Shown in pieces: positions 1 to 11,355 of a stretch of 64,000 nt of DNA. The stretch covers positions 62,001-126,000 of the forward strand of contig NZ_MSIT01000008.1 of the NCBI RefSeq assembly GCF_002094885.1, read 5' to 3'. A program made the translations under genes and the position numbers. This DNA is from Salibaculum halophilum. Lineage in GTDB: Bacteria; Pseudomonadota; Alphaproteobacteria; Rhodobacterales; Rhodobacteraceae. Position 1 is the first letter of the stretch, and the number at the start of each line of letters is the position of its first letter. The notes beneath the pieces were generated by a model. That model ran no database searches. It was not told the origin of the DNA and saw only the letters and a program-made list of their open reading frames with translations.

Positions 1-587
1 GGCACGCCGCGCTCGCGCGCGCCTTCGCAGATGGATTTCACGTCGACAACCGTGCCCAGAACGTTGGACAGATGCGTCACGGCAATCAACCGGGTCCGGT
101 CGGTGATGGCGCTCAGCACCTTTTCAGGGTCGAGGTCGCCGTTGGCGTCCACGTCGACCCAGACCAGCTTCACGCCCAGCTTCTCGCGCAGGAAATGCCA
201 GGGCACGATATTGGCGTGGTGTTCCATGACCGACAGGACGATCTCGTCGCCCGGCTGCATCCGCGGCATGGCCCAGCCCTGGGCCACCGTGTTGATGCCC
301 TCGGTGGTGCCGGAATTCATGATGATCTGACGCTCGTCCGACACGCCGAGGAACCGCGCGATTGTGCCGCGCACGCCCTCGTACTGTTCGGTCATGACGT
401 TGGACAGGTAGTGCAGCCCGCGGTGCACGTTGGAATATTCCTGCGCGTAGGCGCGGGTGATCGTGTCGATGACCACCTGCGGTTTTTGCGCACTGGCCCC
501 GTTGTCGAGATAGACCAGCGGCTTGCCGTTCACCTCGCGGCTCAGGATCGGGAAATCGGCCCGGACCTTTGCGACATCATAGCTCAT
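1..587 (-). CDS. sufS: Cysteine desulfurase SufS, N-terminal part (cut by window edge)
   Basis: About 195 N-terminal residues of a fold-type I PLP cysteine desulfurase that supplies sulfur to the SufBCD scaffold. The start reads MSYDVAKVRADFPILSREV, followed by the family pattern YLDNGASAQKP, the SNVHRGLHYLS segment and the EHHANIVPW stretch containing the His that stacks on PLP. The PLP lysine and the active-site cysteine lie beyond the window. The ATG overlaps the stop of the upstream YIP1 gene in an ATGA arrangement, so the two are probably translationally coupled. It is the last visible gene of the minus-strand iscR-suf operon, and more suf genes are expected to the left. A second, IscS/NifS-like desulfurase lies near the front of the same operon. 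Confidence 0.93.
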   Translation of the reverse strand, partial: MSYDVAKVRADFPILSREVNGKPLVYLDNGASAQKPQVVIDTITRAYAQEYSNVHRGLHYLSNVMTEQYEGVRGTIARFLGVSDERQIIMNSGTTEGINTVAQGWAMPRMQPGDEIVLSVMEHHANIVPWHFLREKLGVKLVWVDVDANGDLDPEKVLSAITDRTRLIAVTHLSNVLGTVVDVKSICEGARERGV

Positions 588-1192
588 GGCTGACCTCCGG
601 TTGCGCCGATCCCGGTCGCGCCGAGGAAGAGCAGCAGCGCGACAGAGATGGCGACGAATGACACGGCGATCACCCCGGCGGCGCGGCCGAGGCTGTCAAA
701 CCCGTGGGCGAGCGAGACGAAATGCGCCATCGCCCGCAGCGATATGACCCACCCGGCGATCAGCAGGAGCGTCGCCAGCACCGGCAGCAGCAGCAGCGTG
801 ACCACCTGCAGCGTCTGCACCACCACGGTAAAGACGTGCAGCCAGGCCATGAGGACCAGCATCAGCGTGAAATCGCCCTGCCCGCCCATCATGGCCCCGA
901 CGCGCCAGAGCGCCACCGTCAGAAGCGCGGCGCTGGCCGTCGAGATCAGCCCCCACAGGATGGGCGACATCCGCGGCGCGGCCACCGTTTCGCCGGATTC
1001 GAGCGTGACGGGCTGGGCCGGCACGATCAGGTCCGACAGCCCGGTCAGCAGCGCCGAGACGACCCCGGCGAGGATCAGCGCCATCCAGCCGGCCTCGCGC
1101 GGCAGGTCCAGATCGCGCAGATAGGCTCCGGCCGCGGCGGGGGAGGTGACTGTCTGGCGCAAAAGCGCCTTGAGATCGGCTTCAGTTATCAA
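584..1192 (-). CDS. YIP1 family membrane protein
   Basis: A 202-residue integral membrane protein with about five hydrophobic segments (roughly residues 35-55, 80-100, 108-130, 132-155 and 170-195) and a short cytoplasmic N-terminus. The pattern fits the Yip1 domain family found beside suf genes in Rhodobacteraceae. The start codon is TTG (TTGATAACTGAAGCC) and overlaps the end of the preceding gene by 11 bases. The next in-frame ATG is about 36 codons in and would cut into the first membrane segment. The gene overlaps sufS by four bases, so it is part of the suf transcription unit. Its role in Fe-S assembly is unknown. I infer membrane localisation only. Confidence 0.7.
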   Translation of the reverse strand: MITEADLKALLRQTVTSPAAAGAYLRDLDLPREAGWMALILAGVVSALLTGLSDLIVPAQPVTLESGETVAAPRMSPILWGLISTASAALLTVALWRVGAMMGGQGDFTLMLVLMAWLHVFTVVVQTLQVVTLLLLPVLATLLLIAGWVISLRAMAHFVSLAHGFDSLGRAAGVIAVSFVAISVALLLFLGATGIGATGGQP

Positions 1193-1682
1193 GGTCGTCT
1201 TTCCCCTTGGAGGCCTCGACGAGGCCGGATATCCAGAACGCCAGCAGCACCAGCAGCCACAGCCCGCCGACCATCTGCGTGGCCGGGGCCGCGGCCCCGT
1301 TCAACCCCACGAGCAACCCGTAGAACAGCGCCAGCGGCGCCGCCGCCAACCAGCTCCAGAACAGGGCAACGCGGGAGCCGTAGCCGCCGGGCCGTCCCCC
1401 GAATACATAAGCCCCGGCGCGGCCGAGGAAAGCCATCAGGTAGAACAGCAGAGGTGCAACCATCATGAGCCCGAAAAAGGCATAGGCCGCGTCGCGGGTA
1501 AAGTCACCATCGCCGAGAACCTCCCGCCGCTGCAGCGCCGGCAGGCGCGAGACGAAGACGATCAGGCAGCCCACCATGAGCCACATGATCGCGCGGTCCT
1601 CGCGCGGGCCGGTGTCCAGAAGGCCCCGCACCACGCGGCGGGGGGCCCTGTAGGTGCGCAGGATGTCTGTCGAGACAGGCAT
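1182..1682 (-). CDS. YIP1-like membrane protein in the suf operon
   Basis: A 166-residue membrane protein beginning MPVSTDILRTYRAPRRVV. It has four or five predicted membrane segments (about residues 33-50, 68-95, 105-128 and 135-155) and a charged C-terminus ending KGKDDLDN. It looks like a distant paralogue or partner of the next gene, and the two overlap by 11 bases. The ATG overlaps the sufD stop codon (TGATG). An upstream in-frame extension only reads through sufD in another frame and is not used here. The function is unknown. Its conserved place between sufD and sufS suggests co-expression with Fe-S assembly rather than a proven role. Confidence 0.65.
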   Translation of the reverse strand: MPVSTDILRTYRAPRRVVRGLLDTGPREDRAIMWLMVGCLIVFVSRLPALQRREVLGDGDFTRDAAYAFFGLMMVAPLLFYLMAFLGRAGAYVFGGRPGGYGSRVALFWSWLAAAPLALFYGLLVGLNGAAAPATQMVGGLWLLVLLAFWISGLVEASKGKDDLDN

Positions 1683-2989
1683 CAGGCGGCGCGCCGCTCC
1701 AGCCAGCCGCTCAGCCGGTTCACCATTTCCTCGGCGATGTCGTCGTCCTCGATCTCTTGCAGCGCCTCGGCCAGGAAGGCCAGCACCAGAAGGTCGGTCG
1801 CCTCGGCCTCGGGCACCCCGCGCGAGCGCAGGTAGAACAGCGCCGTCTCGTCGATCGCGCCCGAGGTCGAGCCGTGCGAACAGGCCACGTCGTCGGCGTA
1901 GATCTCCAGCTCGGGCTTGGCCTGGAACTGGCTGTCGTCGTCCAGCAGCAGCGACTGGCTGATCTGGTAGCCGTCGGTTTTCTGCGCGCCGTCCTTGACG
2001 AGGATCTTGCCCTGAAACACCCCGGTCGCGCCGTTGCGCAGCACCTTCTTGAAGACCTGGCGGCTTTCGCAATTCGCCGCGTCATGGGTGACGAAGACCG
2101 TGTCGTCCTGGTGAAAGTCCGTGCCATCGCCCACGCAGACCCCGGCCAGATGCGCCACGGCATCGTCGCCCGTCAGGGTGACGACGCATTCGTTGCGCGT
2201 CATCACGCCGTTGACGGTCATGGTGAAGGACTTGAATGTACTCTCGGACCCCAGACGGGCAAACGTGCCCGTCACCGCGCGGCGTTCGTGGTCGCGGCCC
2301 TGCGCGCGGACGTGGTGCAGGCGGCCGCGGTCGGCGACGTCCACCTCCATGACCTGGTTGATACGCGCCGCACCCGGGCCGGTCTCCAGCAGGGTCATCT
2401 CGGCGTCCGGCTCGACACGGATGACGTGGTGCAGCATCCCGTCCGAGAACTCATCCGCGTGCAGGTAGGTCAGGCAGACCGGCTTGGCCGGCGTGCCGGT
2501 CACCCGGATCACCAGACCGTCGGTGGCATAGGCGGTGTTCAGCGCGGCCAGCGGACGCGGCACCGGGGACTGGCCCGCCTCCTCGAGCACGCCGTAGAGA
2601 TCGCGCGTCCAGTGGATGTCGGTGGCCAGCGCCGACCCCAGCCGCTCGATCTCGATGCCCTCGAGCGCCTGCGCGTCCGAGGCGGACTCGTCCAGAACCC
2701 CGTCACGGAACACCAGGTGCAGCCGGTCACGGTCATGAAACAGATGCGGCTCGCCCGCCTCGAAAAGCGCCGCGCGCGGCGCTTCGGGCTGGACCAGCGT
2801 ATCCGGGCGGGTGAACTTCCAGTATTCATCGCGCGGGTGCGGCAGCCCCAAGTCACGCACCCGGGCGCGGGCCGCGGCGCGCGCCTCGGCCGCCCAGCCC
2901 GCCCCGTCCGGCAGGGTCATCTCCGCGAGCCGCGCCTCGGTGGTGTCGCGCTTGAGCTGCGCGAGTTTTTCTCTGGCAATCGCCGGCAT
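1682..2989 (-). CDS. sufD: Fe-S cluster assembly protein SufD
   Basis: A 435-residue SufB/SufD-family protein, part of the SufBC2D scaffold on which nascent Fe-S clusters are built in the cytosol. The C-terminal half has the family beta-helix, including the ACSHGSTSGAIDETALFYLRS-type stretch (about residues 365-385) with the conserved His and the R-G-[VM] turn shared with SufB. The N-terminal helical part begins MPAIAREKLAQLKRDT. The start is fixed by a one-base TGATG overlap with sufC. A much longer upstream reading in this frame crosses sufC and is not real. Gene order sufB-(FkbM)-sufC-sufD supports the assignment. Confidence 0.95.
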   Translation of the reverse strand: MPAIAREKLAQLKRDTTEARLAEMTLPDGAGWAAEARAAARARVRDLGLPHPRDEYWKFTRPDTLVQPEAPRAALFEAGEPHLFHDRDRLHLVFRDGVLDESASDAQALEGIEIERLGSALATDIHWTRDLYGVLEEAGQSPVPRPLAALNTAYATDGLVIRVTGTPAKPVCLTYLHADEFSDGMLHHVIRVEPDAEMTLLETGPGAARINQVMEVDVADRGRLHHVRAQGRDHERRAVTGTFARLGSESTFKSFTMTVNGVMTRNECVVTLTGDDAVAHLAGVCVGDGTDFHQDDTVFVTHDAANCESRQVFKKVLRNGATGVFQGKILVKDGAQKTDGYQISQSLLLDDDSQFQAKPELEIYADDVACSHGSTSGAIDETALFYLRSRGVPEAEATDLLVLAFLAEALQEIEDDDIAEEMVNRLSGWLERRAA

Positions 2990-3744
2990 CAGGCCACCTC
3001 CGCCATGATGTCGGCATAGCCGTTCTTCTCGACTTCCTGGGCAAGCTCCGGCCCGCCGCTCTTGACGATCTGGCCGTCGACCATGATGTGCACGACGTCC
3101 GGCACGATATGGTCCAGCAGGCGCTGGTAGTGCGTGATCACGAGGAAGCCGCGGCCCTCTTGGCGCAGCGCGTTCACACCGTCGGCCACCAGTTTCATGG
3201 CGTCCACGTCCAGCCCCGAATCGGTCTCGTCGAGGATGCACATCTTCGGCTCCAGCACGGCCATCTGCAGGATCTCGTTGCGCTTTTTCTCGCCGCCAGA
3301 GAAGCCCACGTTGACCGGCCGCTTAAGCATGTCGGCATCGATCTTGAGGTCCTTGGCCCGCGCCCGGATCAGCTTGAGGAAGTCGGCGGCGCTCATCTCG
3401 TCCTCGCCCTTGGCCTTCCGTTGGGCGTTGAGCGCGGTGCGCAGGAAGGTCATGTTGCCCACGCCCGGGATCTCGACCGGGTACTGAAAGGCCAGGAAGA
3501 TGCCCAGCGCGGCGCGCTCCTCGGGCTCCAGCGCCAGCACGTCCTCGCCTTCCAGGTGGACGGTGCCGTCGGTCACCTCGTAGCCCTCGCGCCCCGACAG
3601 GACATAGGACAGCGTCGACTTGCCCGAGCCGTTCGGCCCCATGATGGCATGGACCTTGCCGGCTTCGACCTCCAGGTCGACCCCCTTGAGGATCTGCTTG
3701 TCCTCTTCCTCGAGCTTGACGTGCAGGTTTTTGATATTCAGCAT
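2989..3744 (-). CDS. sufC: Fe-S cluster assembly ATPase SufC
   Basis: A 251-residue ABC-type ATPase that drives conformational changes in the SufBC2D scaffold. It is a soluble protein, not a transporter subunit. Visible motifs are Walker A GPNGSGKST (about residues 36-44), the SufC-type signature FSGGEKKRNEIL (about 149-160) and Walker B CILDETDSGLD (about 169-179), followed by the switch histidine in VITHYQRLL. The unusual signature GGEKKRNE is diagnostic for SufC. It follows a 150-base gap after the FkbM-like gene and overlaps sufD by one base. Confidence 0.97.
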   Translation of the reverse strand: MLNIKNLHVKLEEEDKQILKGVDLEVEAGKVHAIMGPNGSGKSTLSYVLSGREGYEVTDGTVHLEGEDVLALEPEERAALGIFLAFQYPVEIPGVGNMTFLRTALNAQRKAKGEDEMSAADFLKLIRARAKDLKIDADMLKRPVNVGFSGGEKKRNEILQMAVLEPKMCILDETDSGLDVDAMKLVADGVNALRQEGRGFLVITHYQRLLDHIVPDVVHIMVDGQIVKSGGPELAQEVEKNGYADIMAEVA

Positions 3745-3894
3745 TTCTACCTCTTTTTCTGTGGATCGGGGCGGGTTGGGCCCCGACTAGATTTGGTTAC
3801 CGGCACTGGCGGGCCACGATCCGTGACCGCGCTGCGAGACACCTCCTGTACCCCGCGGTCGTGTCAATATGGTCGCTATGCATCCGAGCCATGT

Positions 3895-4788
3895 TCATGC
3901 CTGTTGCGTCGAGCGCTTGTTGCGCGCCTTGCGGCGCGGCTCCAGCGTATCGGCATAGGCCGGGGCGGCACCGGCTGCCACGCGCCCCCGGTCTGCCAGC
4001 GTACCCAGCGCCTGCAACGCTATATCCGGGCTGTCGAACACCGTATCAGCGGCCAGCGCCAGATGCGCCAGCTGGTCGTCGGAAAGGGCATCGGGGCCAG
4101 GCACATCACGCAGGTAAACGGCATCGCCGTCCAGCAATTGGCTGGTCATCGCGGGGCGGTGGACAAGGTCCTCGTGGCGATGCGGCAGCATCACGGACTT
4201 GGTGAAAAGGAACTTGTGCAACTTGAAGCCGTTGACCCGCAGCATCGCATCTAGGTCGCCGAATACCGGTTCCCCGTCGTAGATGCGGTGGAACCGAACC
4301 TCGGTAAGAACGGCTACGGTGTCGGACAGGGTCCGCTGGCCGGTCTCGATCACCTCGCCCTCGGCGCCCTGCAAGTCCATCTTGAGCACGTCGATACCCG
4401 GCAGGCCCGTTACCTCGTCCAACCCGATGGTGCGCATGGGCACCGTCTCGATCGGGCGCCGCGGGGACTTCCACTTTTCCTTGCCCAACTGGACCAGCGC
4501 CCGCGCATCGAAGGGAAAGAGCGACGTGAACCCCGAGTTGGGATGCACATGCAGCACACGCTCGCCCGGACGGCCAATGGCCACCGGGAAATAGGTCTCT
4601 CGGTCGGACTTGGTCTGCTGCAGCTTGGCAAAGGCCTCCGCGTGCGGCTCGAAACCGTAGACCTCGCATAGCGCCGCCTCCAGCAGGGGCTGGTACGGCG
4701 GTGCGCCCAAGGGGTTGGCGCCAACGTCGCAGATGCGCATGGCGCGCGACGGCGCCAGGTGGCGGGACAGGACCTCGAGCCGGGACAT
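3895..4788 (-). CDS. FkbM-family SAM-dependent methyltransferase inside the suf operon
   Basis: A 297-residue protein. Motif I of a class I SAM methyltransferase is seen in RICDVGANPLGAP (about residues 18-30), the acidic loop in VYGFEPHAEAF (43-53) and the FkbM hallmark IDVLKMDLQGAEG in the middle. The C-terminus is basic (RRKARNKRS). FkbM domains O-methylate sugars or other small hydroxylated substrates. No substrate can be named here. I chose ATG 4788 because the methyltransferase fold begins about 15 residues later. The open frame extends upstream, but over sufB. It sits 76 bases after sufB and 150 before sufC, whereas neighbouring suf genes overlap, so it looks like an insertion into the operon. 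Confidence 0.75.
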   Translation of the reverse strand: MSRLEVLSRHLAPSRAMRICDVGANPLGAPPYQPLLEAALCEVYGFEPHAEAFAKLQQTKSDRETYFPVAIGRPGERVLHVHPNSGFTSLFPFDARALVQLGKEKWKSPRRPIETVPMRTIGLDEVTGLPGIDVLKMDLQGAEGEVIETGQRTLSDTVAVLTEVRFHRIYDGEPVFGDLDAMLRVNGFKLHKFLFTKSVMLPHRHEDLVHRPAMTSQLLDGDAVYLRDVPGPDALSDDQLAHLALAADTVFDSPDIALQALGTLADRGRVAAGAAPAYADTLEPRRKARNKRSTQQA

Positions 4789-4864
4789 CGGGTTCAGCCA
4801 ACGGCCCGGCGGGCCGACAGTTCGACCTGGACGATCAGAAGGCGACCGCGCTTGGCAGTGTGCA

Positions 4865-6397
<1,533 letters not shown>

Positions 6398-6423
6398 TCC
6401 CTATTCCCCTTTCGTTGCACACC

Positions 6424-7470
6424 CTACGCCGCACGGGCGCGGTGCTTGCTCAGCTTTTCTGCCCAGACGTCCGCAAAGCGCAGAACGTCCTCTCGCGTCG
6501 TATCGGGCCCCAGAGAGACCCGCGTGGCGCATCCGGCTGCCCCGGCGTCGAAGCCGAGCGCACGCAGCACCCGGCTTTCCTTGACCTTGCCGCTCGAACA
6601 GGCCGATCCGGCGCTGATCGCGAACCCGGCAAGGTCCATGGCCATGACCTGCGTCTCGCCCTTCCAGCCGGGCGTGACAAAGCAGGTCGTGTTGGGCAGC
6701 CTGTGCGCCTCTTGCCCGACAAAAATAGTCTCCCTTGAGGCGGCCTCAAGAGCATCTTCTAGAATATTTCTAAACTGTGCAACGGCCTCCCAGCGGCCCT
6801 CCGCAAGCTCGGCGACGGCGGCGGTGATCGCCGCGCCCATGCCCGCGATGGCCGGCAGGTTCTCGGTGCCCGAGCGGCGCCCCATCTCCTGCCCGCCGCC
6901 GCGGATGCGGGCAGCCAGGTCACTGTCCTGCGGCAGAACCAGCGCGCCCACGCCCTTTGGCCCGCCGAACTTGTGCGCCGACAGGATCGCCATCCCCACG
7001 CCCGCCCAGTCGTGGGCGTAAGGAAGGCGCCCCACCGCCTGGGTGATATCGGTCACCGCGAGGCCGGTCGGCAGGTCCTGGACCACGCCCGTTTCGGAAT
7101 TGGCCAGTTGCAACGCGCTGGCGCCTGGGTCCGCCAGGGTGACGCGCCCCTGCCCGTCCACCGGCAACACCGGGTCGACCCAGGACCAGACCGCGTCATG
7201 TTCGATGTCCGCGCCCGCCAGCCCGCGCCCGGCCAGCGCAAGCGCCGCCGCCTCGCTCGCCCCGGAGGTAAAGACGATATCGGCCCCGTTCGCGCCCAGC
7301 GCCTCGGCCACCTGCCCGCGCGCCTTTTCCAGCAGCGCCTTGGCCGCGCGCCCCTCGGTGTGCACGCTCGAGGGGTTGCCCACGACGTCGAAGGCCGCCG
7401 CCATGGCCGCGCGCGCCTCAGGGCGCAGCGGCGCAGTGGCGTTGTGGTCGAGGTAGACACGCCCGGTCAT
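6424..7470 (-). CDS. IscS/NifS-like cysteine desulfurase
   Basis: A 348-residue PLP-dependent class V aminotransferase-fold enzyme that removes sulfur from cysteine. It shows the N-terminal YLDHNATAPLRPEA motif, the PLP-lysine motif ILSAHKFGGPKG (about residues 167-178), RSGTENLPAIAG, and the catalytic-cysteine loop SAGSACSSGKVKESRVL (about 295-311). It is distinct from SufS, which is also in this operon. The ATG at 7470 overlaps the iscR stop by four bases (ATGA). An upstream extension of this frame overlaps iscR and is rejected. An ICE-like palindrome lies inside this gene at 6758-6774 in an unusually AT-rich patch. Confidence 0.92.
   Translation of the reverse strand: MTGRVYLDHNATAPLRPEARAAMAAAFDVVGNPSSVHTEGRAAKALLEKARGQVAEALGANGADIVFTSGASEAAALALAGRGLAGADIEHDAVWSWVDPVLPVDGQGRVTLADPGASALQLANSETGVVQDLPTGLAVTDITQAVGRLPYAHDWAGVGMAILSAHKFGGPKGVGALVLPQDSDLAARIRGGGQEMGRRSGTENLPAIAGMGAAITAAVAELAEGRWEAVAQFRNILEDALEAASRETIFVGQEAHRLPNTTCFVTPGWKGETQVMAMDLAGFAISAGSACSSGKVKESRVLRALGFDAGAAGCATRVSLGPDTTREDVLRFADVWAEKLSKHRARAA
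6758..6774. promoter_or_regulatory. ICE/Irr-box-like palindrome inside the desulfurase gene
   Basis: The core reads TAGAA-TAT-TTCTA, a perfect inverted repeat with a three-base spacer. Over the 14 fixed positions of TTTAGAANNNTTCTAAA (the iron control element as I remember it) it matches 13. It lies about 360 bases upstream of sufB on the transcribed strand, in a local AT-rich island. It could be a secondary Irr or iron-responsive site, or chance. Confidence 0.4.
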
Positions 7471-7925
7471 TCGTCCACCATCTCGAAGAGCGACGGCACC
7501 GCCGGACAGGGGGCGAGCGAATTGCCCACCACGTCGGACAGGCGGGTCTGATGCAGGAAGACATAGACATGCGCCGACATGCCCTCCCACAGCCGGTTGG
7601 TCAGCGACTGCGCCCGCGATCCCGACAACCCGCCCGAGGCGCCGGCGCCGGTGTGCATGGCATCCACCGTCTCGTCCACCGCCGCCAGCACATCGACCAC
7701 GCGCACCTCGGTCGCGGGCCGGGCCAGGCGATAGCCGCCGCCGGGGCCGCGCACGCTCTCGACCAGCTTCGCCCGGCGCAGCTTGACGAAGAGCTGCTCC
7801 AGGTAGGGAAGGGAAATGTTCTGCCGCCGGGCCAGTTCGGCCAGCGAGGTCAGCGATCCCTCGGGCTGCAGGGCGATATCGGCCAGCGCCACCATCGCGT
7901 AACGTCCCTTGGTGCTGAGTTTCAT
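7467..7925 (-). CDS. iscR: Rrf2-family regulator IscR (single-cysteine type)
   Basis: A 152-residue Rrf2-family DNA-binding protein at the head of the suf operon. The winged helix-turn-helix is visible as MKLSTKGRYAMVALADIAL followed by SLTSLAELARRQNISLPYLEQLF (about residues 25-47) and the wing RGPGGGYRLARP (59-70). The three Fe-S-binding cysteines of enterobacterial IscR (around 92-104) are absent; that region reads HTGAGASGGLSGS, and the only cysteine is Cys140. This matches what I recall of the Rhodobacter sphaeroides IscR, which binds a cluster with unusual ligands. It probably represses its own operon in response to Fe-S or iron status. The start is the ATG at 7925, about 90 bases downstream of the palindrome at 8013. 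Confidence 0.9.
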   Translation of the reverse strand: MKLSTKGRYAMVALADIALQPEGSLTSLAELARRQNISLPYLEQLFVKLRRAKLVESVRGPGGGYRLARPATEVRVVDVLAAVDETVDAMHTGAGASGGLSGSRAQSLTNRLWEGMSAHVYVFLHQTRLSDVVGNSLAPCPAVPSLFEMVDE

Positions 7926-8012
7926 GGTCTTTCCCCGCGTGTCGCCGCGCCGGTCAGTTGACGAAAGCGCAGCACCCCAGTAGTGCAGTATGGCCGGTGC
8001 GCGCGCGCCGGT

Positions 8013-8027
8013 TTAGAACACTTCTAA
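8013..8027. promoter_or_regulatory. ICE/Irr-box-like palindrome upstream of iscR
   Basis: Perfect inverted repeat TTAGAA-CAC-TTCTAA, in the 156-base gap between divergent iscR and the hydrolase gene. It matches the TTTAGAANNNTTCTAAA iron control element at 13 of 14 fixed positions. That element is bound by Irr in alphaproteobacteria (family knowledge, from memory). It is a plausible operator for iron control of iscR-suf. Confidence 0.65.
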
Positions 8028-8081
8028 GGTGGCCGAGCGTTTCCGTCAAGAAAGCCCTGCCCCGGACATGAACGGACCCAA

Positions 8082-8735
8082 ATGCCCGAAGTCATCTTCC
8101 CAGGACCCGAAGGACGCCTCGAAGGACGCTACCACCCGCGCAGGGAACGCGACTCACCCATCGCCATCATCCTGCATCCGCACCCGCAGTTCGGCGGGAC
8201 GATGAACAACCGCGTGGTCTACAACCTGCACTATGCCTTCTACAATCTGGGCTTCAACGTGCTGCGCTTCAACTTTCGCGGGGTGGGCCGCAGCCAGGGC
8301 GAATACGACCAGGGGGTGGGCGAACTCGCCGATGCAACCTCGGCGCTGGATTACCTGCAGTCGATGAACCAGAACGCCAAGCATTGCTGGGTCGCCGGGT
8401 TCTCCTTCGGGGCCTGGATCGGGATGCAGCTGCTCATGCGCCGCCCCGAAATCAGCGGCTTCGTCTCGGTCAGCCCGCCGGCCAACATGTACGACTTCTC
8501 GTTCCTGGCCCCCTGCCCGTCCTCGGGGCTGGTCATCAACGGCGCGGCCGACCGCGTGGCCCCGCCCGCCGATACCACCGCGCTGGTGAGCAAGCTGCAC
8601 GAGCAGAAGGGCATCACCGTCACGCATGAAGTGGTCCCCGGCGCCGGGCACTTCTTCGAGGACGCGCACATGGACACCATGATCGAGACCATCTCCGACT
8701 ACGTCTCGCACCGGCTGACCGAGCCCACGCGCTGA
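8082..8735 (+). CDS. Alpha/beta hydrolase (serine hydrolase fold)
   Basis: A 217-residue alpha/beta hydrolase. The N-terminal part has [18 protein letters not shown] (oxyanion-hole region, about residues 29-46) and FRGVGRSQG (64-72). The nucleophile elbow is VAGFSFGAW with Ser in G-F-S-F-G (about 105-109), the acid is likely in [10 protein letters not shown] (about 150-160), and the catalytic His is in GAGHFFED (about 187-194). It resembles the small dienelactone-hydrolase-like or COG2945 group of bacterial hydrolases. The substrate is unknown. It is divergent from iscR and overlaps the next small gene by one base, so the two form a unit. Confidence 0.8.
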   Translation: MPEVIFPGPEGRLEGRYHPRRERDSPIAIILHPHPQFGGTMNNRVVYNLHYAFYNLGFNVLRFNFRGVGRSQGEYDQGVGELADATSALDYLQSMNQNAKHCWVAGFSFGAWIGMQLLMRRPEISGFVSVSPPANMYDFSFLAPCPSSGLVINGAADRVAPPADTTALVSKLHEQKGITVTHEVVPGAGHFFEDAHMDTMIETISDYVSHRLTEPTR

Positions 8736-8980
8736 TGACCGAAAAGATCGACGATCTGGCCGCCAAGCTCGCCGAGGACGTGATCGAGGTTCAGGACGCG
8801 ACCGGCGAGGACCGCCTCTTCGTCGAGGTGGGCGACGTGATCGGCGCCGCCTCGCAGACCCTGGAAGAAGCCTTTCTCACCCAGGTCCGCATCCGCATGG
8901 CCGAGCGCAAGGCCCGCGCCTTCCTAAAGGACCGCTTGCACCAGATCGAGGCCGAGTTGAAAGGCCGGTCCGGCAGCTGA
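8735..8980 (+). CDS. Small conserved hypothetical protein
   Basis: An 81-residue, charged and probably soluble helical protein ([19 protein letters not shown]...). It has no cysteines and no recognisable catalytic motif. The start ATG overlaps the hydrolase stop (TGATG), which supports a real, translationally coupled gene. The composition (about a third Asp, Glu, Lys and Arg) and lack of membrane segments argue for a cytosolic partner protein. I do not recognise a family. Confidence 0.6.
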   Translation: MTEKIDDLAAKLAEDVIEVQDATGEDRLFVEVGDVIGAASQTLEEAFLTQVRIRMAERKARAFLKDRLHQIEAELKGRSGS

Positions 8981-8999
8981 GGCAGGTCTGCGCCGAATC

Positions 9000-9019
9000 T
9001 GGTATACTGTCGCATACCA
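9000..9019. promoter_or_regulatory. Inverted repeat with -10-like box upstream of icd
   Basis: TGGTAT-N8-ATACCA, six-base arms, 93 bases upstream of the icd start. It contains TATACT (9003-9008), a good -10 match. The half-site TGGTAT is reminiscent of GntR-family operators. No regulator gene is adjacent, so the role is inferred. Confidence 0.35.
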
Positions 9020-9111
9020 TCTTCCCACGGGGCACGATTTCCGCTAAACGACAGGCAACCGGCCGCGCGCCCCCGCGCGCGCCATCCCGAGTGAAGCGAG
9101 AAGGCGATCCC

Positions 9112-11316
<2,205 letters not shown>

Positions 11317-11355
11317 CGGGACGACCGCGCGGCCCATCTCAAGCAGGAGACTCCC

